Assembly (NCBI GenBank): GCA_017459985.1
Contig: JAFUBX010000026.1
Coordinates: 1 to 64,000 of the forward strand
Reading direction: 5' to 3'
Source of the DNA: Parasporobacterium sp.
GTDB taxonomy: Bacteria; Bacillota; Clostridia; Lachnospirales; Lachnospiraceae
Length of the DNA stretch: 64,000 nucleotides
The position numbers and the translations under genes are program-made. This document shows positions 59,997 to 64,000 of this stretch, one piece after another. Below the pieces are notes generated by a model. The model was not told where the DNA came from and made no database searches. It saw nothing but the letters and a program-made list of their open reading frames with translations. Numbering within the stretch: position 1 is the first letter of the stretch; every line of letters starts with the position of its first letter.

Positions 59997-60905
59997 ATGG
60001 CGACAAAAAAAGGAACTCCCAGAAGAGGTATCTGCCTTTACAGCTATCACAATCTTCTGGGCAAGACGATGACATTGGAAGATGCATTTCTGGAAATGTA
60101 TGACACCGGAGCCACCTGCTTCGAATTTCTGACCAGCTACATTCCGGGTTATCCGAATCCATCCCCGGAATGGGTGGACAAATACTGGGGACTCTGCGAA
60201 AAATACAATCTGCAGCCCTCCGAGATGGGACACTGGGCTGAAAACCATCTGCACAGAGGTCCGGCTATGACCGATGACGAAGTGGTGGAAGAACTGAAGC
60301 AGGATTTCCGTCTGGCCCATCTGCTGGGATTCAAGGCATTGAGAACCAAGATCACCTGTACCAACATGATGTGTGATCCGGAGCCCGGCTGGCAGTCCTA
60401 CATCGAGAAGGCTCTGCCCTATGCCGAAAAATACGATGTCAGAATGCAGAATGAAGTCCATCTTCCCACAACCCTTCATACCCCGCACATCCGGGATGAA
60501 TATCTGGATTTCATTCACCGCACCGGCACAAAGCATTTCGGATTCAATATCGACTTCGGCACCTTCCAGAACAAAATGGCCAAGGGAATGGAATTCCTGC
60601 CTATGAGTGATTTCAAGGATGTCAGCAAGCCGGAAGAGATCGTGGAATTCCTGCCCTACAGCTACGTCTGCCACGGCAAATTCACCGGCGTAAATGAGAA
60701 CTTCGAAGAGGAGACGATCCCCTATAAAGAAATCATCGACCTGATGATCGAGAACGGCTGGAGCGGAGATATCCTTTCCGAGTTCGAAGGCCCGATCCGT
60801 TTCCTCGCAGAGGATGGCCCGGACAAATTCGGCCAGGCTATGGTGGAGATTCCGGAACAGGTCAGACGTCACCAGATCATGCTCAGAAATATTCTGGGAT
60901 ATTAA
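59997..60905 (+). CDS. Xylose-isomerase-like TIM barrel; probable C-glycoside deglycosidase alpha subunit
   Basis: A 302-residue AP_endonuc_2-type TIM barrel (sugar phosphate isomerase/epimerase fold). Likely metal ligands are the glutamate and histidine in MQNEVHLPTTLH, the aspartate in FGFNIDFGTF, the histidine in YVCHGKFTG and the glutamate in DILSEFEGP. Its size, and the next gene coding for a DUF6379-like beta protein, match the two-subunit C-glycoside deglycosidases (DgpC/DgpB, CGD) that break the C-C bond between 3-oxo-sugar and aromatic ring. The 3-oxidation step needs a Gfo/Idh/MocA enzyme not present here. A plain sugar isomerase is the alternative. RBS AAAGGAGGG. Confidence 0.72.
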   Translation: MATKKGTPRRGICLYSYHNLLGKTMTLEDAFLEMYDTGATCFEFLTSYIPGYPNPSPEWVDKYWGLCEKYNLQPSEMGHWAENHLHRGPAMTDDEVVEELKQDFRLAHLLGFKALRTKITCTNMMCDPEPGWQSYIEKALPYAEKYDVRMQNEVHLPTTLHTPHIRDEYLDFIHRTGTKHFGFNIDFGTFQNKMAKGMEFLPMSDFKDVSKPEEIVEFLPYSYVCHGKFTGVNENFEEETIPYKEIIDLMIENGWSGDILSEFEGPIRFLAEDGPDKFGQAMVEIPEQVRRHQIMLRNILGY

Positions 60906-60916
60906 GGAAGGGGGAA

Positions 60917-61360
60917 ATGACAATGGTAGAATTTCAGACGATCCAGCAGCGCGGATTCCATAATACATACGATAAAGACGGCAACATTGACGGATTCGAA
61001 TTCCGGTTTGTGCCGAAATATTACAAGGGATACTGGTTCACCCAGTGCCGGTTCGGAAATGTGACCGTCGACGGCGAAGTCTTCGACCGGGACGACATCA
61101 TCTTCGAATATGACGGAATGGAGTATAGCCGCCAGGAAATGTTTGACCTGAACAAATACTGGCAGTTCCGGGAACCCCTGATCTACCGGATCAAAAAGCC
61201 CGGCGGCCTGTCCATCGGATACCACGATGTGTCTCTGCAGTTCGGCTGGGTCCTGAACTATAACGGGGATCTGGAAAAGGAACCCGACGGCAGCGGCATG
61301 GGCAACATGGCCCACATGTTCGGCGTCGACAATCAGCGCAGAATGCTGCTGTGCAGATAA
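60917..61360 (+). CDS. Probable C-glycoside deglycosidase beta subunit (DUF6379-like)
   Basis: A 147-residue beta-rich protein. Features: QQRGFHNTYDKDGNIDGFEF, VPKYYKGYWFTQCRFGNVTV, YHDVSLQFGWVLNY. It starts 11 bp after the TIM-barrel gene with GGAAGGGGG upstream. The small partner of DgpC-type enzymes has this size and position and helps to form the active complex. The assignment rests on the pair rather than on a unique motif, so I keep it as probable. Confidence 0.68.
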   Translation: MTMVEFQTIQQRGFHNTYDKDGNIDGFEFRFVPKYYKGYWFTQCRFGNVTVDGEVFDRDDIIFEYDGMEYSRQEMFDLNKYWQFREPLIYRIKKPGGLSIGYHDVSLQFGWVLNYNGDLEKEPDGSGMGNMAHMFGVDNQRRMLLCR

Positions 61361-61410
61361 GCGGGTCGCCGGTGAGATAAGCGGGTCGCCTGCGTTCTGT
61401 ATTTCAAAAT

Positions 61411-61457
61411 AATGCATCGCATACGGAACTTTCCGGATTTGCGATGCATTTTATTTG
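61411..61457 (+). terminator. Terminator after the deglycosidase pair
   Basis: AATGCATCGCA (61411-61421) and TGCGATGCATT (61440-61450) pair perfectly, with an inner CGGA/TCCG stem, followed by TTATTTG. Just before it, AGATAAGCGGGTCGCC occurs twice in tandem (from 61355 and 61374), the first copy holding the stop codon. Confidence 0.8.
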
Positions 61458-61511
61458 TTCTTAAAATGGCGGCTCCCATAGAAGATGCAACTATGGCCAC
61501 ATTGTGTGTAT

Positions 61512-62594
61512 TCAGTGTCCGGCGAACCCCGGTGCGTCACCCCGCCCGACCTGAACTTCATAACCGACGGATTCAATCCGCGACTGCATGCAGAAGCGGC
61601 ACTCCGCAGCTTCATCTCCGGTGCAGATCTTCCCGTCATACAGAAGATATTTATCCCTGACTGTGCTCGGAGACAGATTGGGCATGACCACATTGGCCCC
61701 GGCCAGGATTCCCCTCTCCCTGCCCAGCGGATCAATAGACCCCAGAGCCGTTGTGGCGGGAATCAGTGCTTTGGGGAACATCAGTCTCAGAATTCCGATC
61801 ATGAACAGTGTCAGTTCCGAGGTTCCTGCCGGCTCGTCTTTAAAGGGCGTATCCTGATGGGGAATAAAGGGACCGATCCCGATCATGTCCGGCCGGAGGG
61901 ACTGCAGAAAACGAAGATCTGCCAGAATATGATAAATCGTCTGGTAGGGAGACTGCAGCATCATCCCCGCCCCCACCTGATAGCCGATCTCCTTCAGATC
62001 AAACAGGCACCGGGTACGGTTTTCCAGGCTCAGTTCCTTCGGATGCAGCCTGGAATAATGCTCCGGGTCCGCGGTCTCATGCCGCAGAAGATACCGGTCC
62101 GCGCCGGCGTCGAAATATTTCTGATAGCTTTCCCGGCTCCGCTCACCGATGGACAATGTCACAGCGCAGTCCGGAAACTGTTGTTTGATCTCCGAAACAA
62201 TCCCGCAGATCTCTTCATCCGAGTAGGACATATCTTCCCCGCCCTGCAGGACAAAAGTCCTGAAATCCAGCGCATATCCTTTGCCGCAGCAATCCAGGAT
62301 CTGTTCCTTCGTCAGATGATACCGCTCACAATTGCGGTTGCTCCGCCGGATCCCACAATAAAGGCAGTCGTTCCTGCAATAATTGGTAAACTCGATCAGC
62401 CCCCGCAAATACACTGCATGGCCGAAATTCTCCTGCTGCCGGATCCGGGCTTTCTCAAAAAGCTGCTCCGCGCTGTCCGGCTCCCTCTGCCCGATCAATT
62501 GGATCAGTTCCTCGTCCGGCAGATCCCCTGTTCGGAACAGTTCTTCGATTCTGCCTGCCTGACCGCTCCTTTTCTGAATGTTGCTGTTCTGCAT
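61512..62594 (-). CDS. hydE: [FeFe]-hydrogenase maturase, radical SAM
   Basis: A 360-residue radical SAM enzyme that helps to build the H-cluster of [FeFe] hydrogenase. The cluster motif is CRNDCLYCGIR (CxxxCxxC) near residue 75, after the family phrase VYLRGLIEFTNY. TFVLQGGEDMSYSDEEICGI, ADRYLLRHETADPEHYSRLH and MIGIGPFIPHQDTPF are typical of HydE. ATG 62594 follows AGGAAG by 8 bp; a GTG at 62612 is weaker. HydF, HydG and a hydrogenase are not in the window. Confidence 0.9.
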   Translation of the reverse strand: MQNSNIQKRSGQAGRIEELFRTGDLPDEELIQLIGQREPDSAEQLFEKARIRQQENFGHAVYLRGLIEFTNYCRNDCLYCGIRRSNRNCERYHLTKEQILDCCGKGYALDFRTFVLQGGEDMSYSDEEICGIVSEIKQQFPDCAVTLSIGERSRESYQKYFDAGADRYLLRHETADPEHYSRLHPKELSLENRTRCLFDLKEIGYQVGAGMMLQSPYQTIYHILADLRFLQSLRPDMIGIGPFIPHQDTPFKDEPAGTSELTLFMIGILRLMFPKALIPATTALGSIDPLGRERGILAGANVVMPNLSPSTVRDKYLLYDGKICTGDEAAECRFCMQSRIESVGYEVQVGRGDAPGFAGH

Positions 62595-62660
62595 CTGCGT
62601 TTCTTCCTGCACTCCGCGAAATTTTGTTCTACTCTACATAAAAGTTCCCCGGCCGTCAAG

Positions 62661-62800
62661 CGGGTCCGTCCGGCTTCGCTCCAATCCGTCTGACCTTGCC
62701 CCAATCCGTCCGACTTTTACGTCAGTTCATCCGGCTTGACCGCAGTTCATCTAACTCCGCCGCAGTTCATCCGACTTTGCCGCAGTTGACTCGGAAGGCG
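62661..62800 (+). repeat. Seven tandem 20-bp imperfect repeats
   Basis: Units of exactly 20 bp start at 62661, 62681, 62701, 62721, 62741, 62761 and 62781. The clearest are CGCAGTTCATCCGACTTTGC and GTCAGTTCATCCGGCTTGAC. The last unit (CGCAGTTGACT...) carries the -35 of the LOG-family gene. Non-coding; lies between divergent hydE and the LOG gene. Confidence 0.8.
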
Positions 62801-62814
62801 CGGGATTGTATGAT
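62786..62814 (+). promoter_or_regulatory. Promoter of the LOG-family gene
   Basis: TTGACT (62786-62791), 17 bp, TATGAT (62809-62814), about 35 bp before the start codon. Confidence 0.75.
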
Positions 62815-62848
62815 ATCCGGTACAAAGCAAACAGAAGGGAGAAGCAGA

Positions 62849-63439
62849 ATGAGAATCTGTGTATATGGGGCTGCCAGCACGCAGATCCCGGAAAAATACA
62901 TCAAAGCAGGATATGATCTCTGCCGGAAGCTGGCAGAAAGAGGACATTCCCTGGTATTCGGCGCCGGAGACGGCGGCATGATGGGCGCAGCTGCCCGGGG
63001 ATTCCATGATGCCGGCGGGCATGTCATGGGAGTCGCTCCGAAATTCTTCAAGGAAACCGTCATTGAGAAGCTGTATGAAGACAGCGATGTGATCGTTTAT
63101 ACCGACAGTATGGGGGTACGCAAGTCGATTATGGAGGCAAACGGAGACGCCTTCATCGTGATGCCCGGCGGAATCGGGACTTACGATGAATTCTTCCAGA
63201 TACTGACATTGAAGCAGTTAAAGGTGCTGGACCAGCCCATCGTGCTCTTCAACATCGATCATTTCTATGACCCCATCAAAGCCATGTACAAACAGGCATT
63301 TGACGAGAAATTCCTGCGGTCGGATACGCCGACGCTATTCCGGACATATTCGGAAGAGGATCATGAGGAGCTGATCCGGTATATCGAAGCCGGCTCAGAC
63401 GTGGAAGATCTCACCGTCGACACACAATACGGCAGCTGA
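62849..63439 (+). CDS. LOG-family (TIGR00730) nucleoside-monophosphate phosphoribohydrolase
   Basis: A 196-residue cytoplasmic Rossmann protein that cleaves the base from nucleoside 5'-monophosphates (AMP or cytokinin-type). The family motifs FGAGDGGMMGAAARGFHDAG (GGGxxGLMG equivalent) and FIVMPGGIGTYDEFFQ (PGGxGTxxE) are intact; RKSIMEANGDAF precedes the second. Start ATG 62849 has AAGGGAG; the longer open frame upstream runs through the 20-bp repeats and is not used. Monocistronic. Confidence 0.9.
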   Translation: MRICVYGAASTQIPEKYIKAGYDLCRKLAERGHSLVFGAGDGGMMGAAARGFHDAGGHVMGVAPKFFKETVIEKLYEDSDVIVYTDSMGVRKSIMEANGDAFIVMPGGIGTYDEFFQILTLKQLKVLDQPIVLFNIDHFYDPIKAMYKQAFDEKFLRSDTPTLFRTYSEEDHEELIRYIEAGSDVEDLTVDTQYGS

Positions 63440-63443
63440 ATGC

Positions 63444-63467
63444 CGGCAGGCGAAAGCCCGCCTGCCG
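63444..63467. terminator. Hairpin between convergent genes
   Basis: CGGCAGGCG and CGCCTGCCG form a 9-bp stem just after the LOG gene; the T run is weak on both strands. Confidence 0.55.
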
Positions 63468-63528
63468 CTTGCAGAAAATCGCCAGAGGGTCCGGGTTTTC
63501 CGGAAACAACAGCCCGCCGGCGAAACCG

Positions 63529-64000
63529 TTATTTTCCATCCGGGAAGCTGGTAAATGTTCCGTATTCCAGGGCGGGCAGTCCGGCACTTTCCTTTTCTTT
63601 CGCAATGGCGCGGATCATGAACGCCATGTTCCGGGCGAGATTCCGCATGGTCTGCAGGCCTTCCAGATCCTTCCTGACATCCTCCGCGGTGTATCCGTGC
63701 ACCTGATTCCAGTAAGTACTGGACACTACGGGCATGCCGCTGATGGTGAAATACTTGTTCAGCACATCGAAGCTTGCTGTGTTGCCGCCTCTTCTGCAGC
63801 TGACTACTGCAGCGCCGACTTTCATATGTTTGGAAAACGAGGTGCTGAAAAACAGCCGGTCCATAAAAGACAGGATCGTTCCGTTGGGCGAACTGTAATA
63901 CACAGGGCTTCCGACAATCAGACCGTCTGCCTGTTCCAGCTTCGGAGCCGTTTCATTCACCAGATCATCAAAAACGCATTTTCCGGTTTTGGCGCAGGAA
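63529..64000 (-). CDS. Flavodoxin-type NAD(P)H:FMN reductase, 3' part
   Basis: The frame is open to the right edge (it reads SCAKTGKCVFDDLVNE before the internal GTG at 63960), so the start is outside. Visible is the FMN-binding core: a cysteine pair of the iron-sulfur-flavoprotein type (CAKTGKC), then ADGLIVGSPVYYSSPNG, FMDRLFFSTS, and AAVVSCRRGGNTASFDVLN. The family transfers electrons from NAD(P)H or ferredoxin to flavins and quinones in anaerobes. It is convergent with the LOG gene. Confidence 0.88.
   Translation of the reverse strand, partial: SCAKTGKCVFDDLVNETAPKLEQADGLIVGSPVYYSSPNGTILSFMDRLFFSTSFSKHMKVGAAVVSCRRGGNTASFDVLNKYFTISGMPVVSSTYWNQVHGYTAEDVRKDLEGLQTMRNLARNMAFMIRAIAKEKESAGLPALEYGTFTSFPDGK

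Overview
The window looks like a chromosome segment of a strictly anaerobic Clostridia bacterium, most likely a Lachnospiraceae-type gut or rumen plant-fibre degrader. The reasons are: a near-complete butyryl-CoA pathway (crt-hbd-bcd-etfB-etfA), a HydE hydrogenase maturase, Gram-positive style AGGAGG ribosome binding sites and TTGACA/TATAAT promoters, secreted proteins without outer-membrane features, YesM/YesN two-component systems, and many AraC regulators beside glycoside hydrolases. The taxon is inferred from gene content only. I saw no rRNA, tRNA, CRISPR array, prophage or transposase.

0-16 kb: plant-glycoside hydrolysis. A GH106-like rhamnosidase, two paralogous secreted esterases, a decayed third hydrolase, a GH43 enzyme, an MGT-type glycosyltransferase and an MBL-fold hydrolase surround one two-component system (7TM sensor kinase plus a receiver fused to a SARP-like DNA-binding domain). 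A 17-bp motif made of two heptamers 11 bp apart sits exactly 11 bp upstream of a -10-like hexamer at four promoters: the GH106 gene, both esterases and the kinase itself. This is a readable, apparently autoregulated regulon.

16-32.5 kb: rhamnose. It holds a GH78 rhamnosidase, a sugar ABC importer (two permeases, binding protein, tandem ATPase), an AraC regulator fused to a GH39-like domain that has lost both catalytic glutamates, RhaD, RhaB, an L-fucose/arabinose-isomerase-family protein in the place of a rhamnose isomerase, a second AraC regulator and PgmB. The binding protein carries the same ~115-residue N-terminal cassette as the two esterases. Upstream of pgmB is a 350-bp array of palindromic units at a 51-52 bp period.

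32.5-42.6 kb: a carboxylesterase with an acidic GES-type tail and a divergent AraC regulator (with a matching pair of inverted 11-bp sites), an aspartate-type aminotransferase, then the butyrate operon with its own promoter and structured leader.

42.6-54 kb: redox genes (DUF362 ferredoxin; polyferredoxin fused to a TlpA-like thioredoxin, preceded by a 55-residue CXXC membrane peptide), a cytidylate-kinase-like protein, a solute-binding protein, an SGNH-like protein, and a GH43-discoidin enzyme next to a YesM/YesN pair.

54-64 kb: an acyl-CoA ligase fused to an Xre helix-turn-helix, a thioesterase, a histidine phosphatase, a truncated deoxyinosine glycosylase, a ThuA protein, an AraC-HAD fusion, a probable C-glycoside deglycosidase pair, HydE, a LOG-family protein behind a 20-bp tandem repeat, and a partial flavodoxin-type reductase. 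Together the genes suggest a bacterium that strips rhamnose, acyl groups and possibly C-linked sugars from plant glycosides and ferments the products to butyrate.
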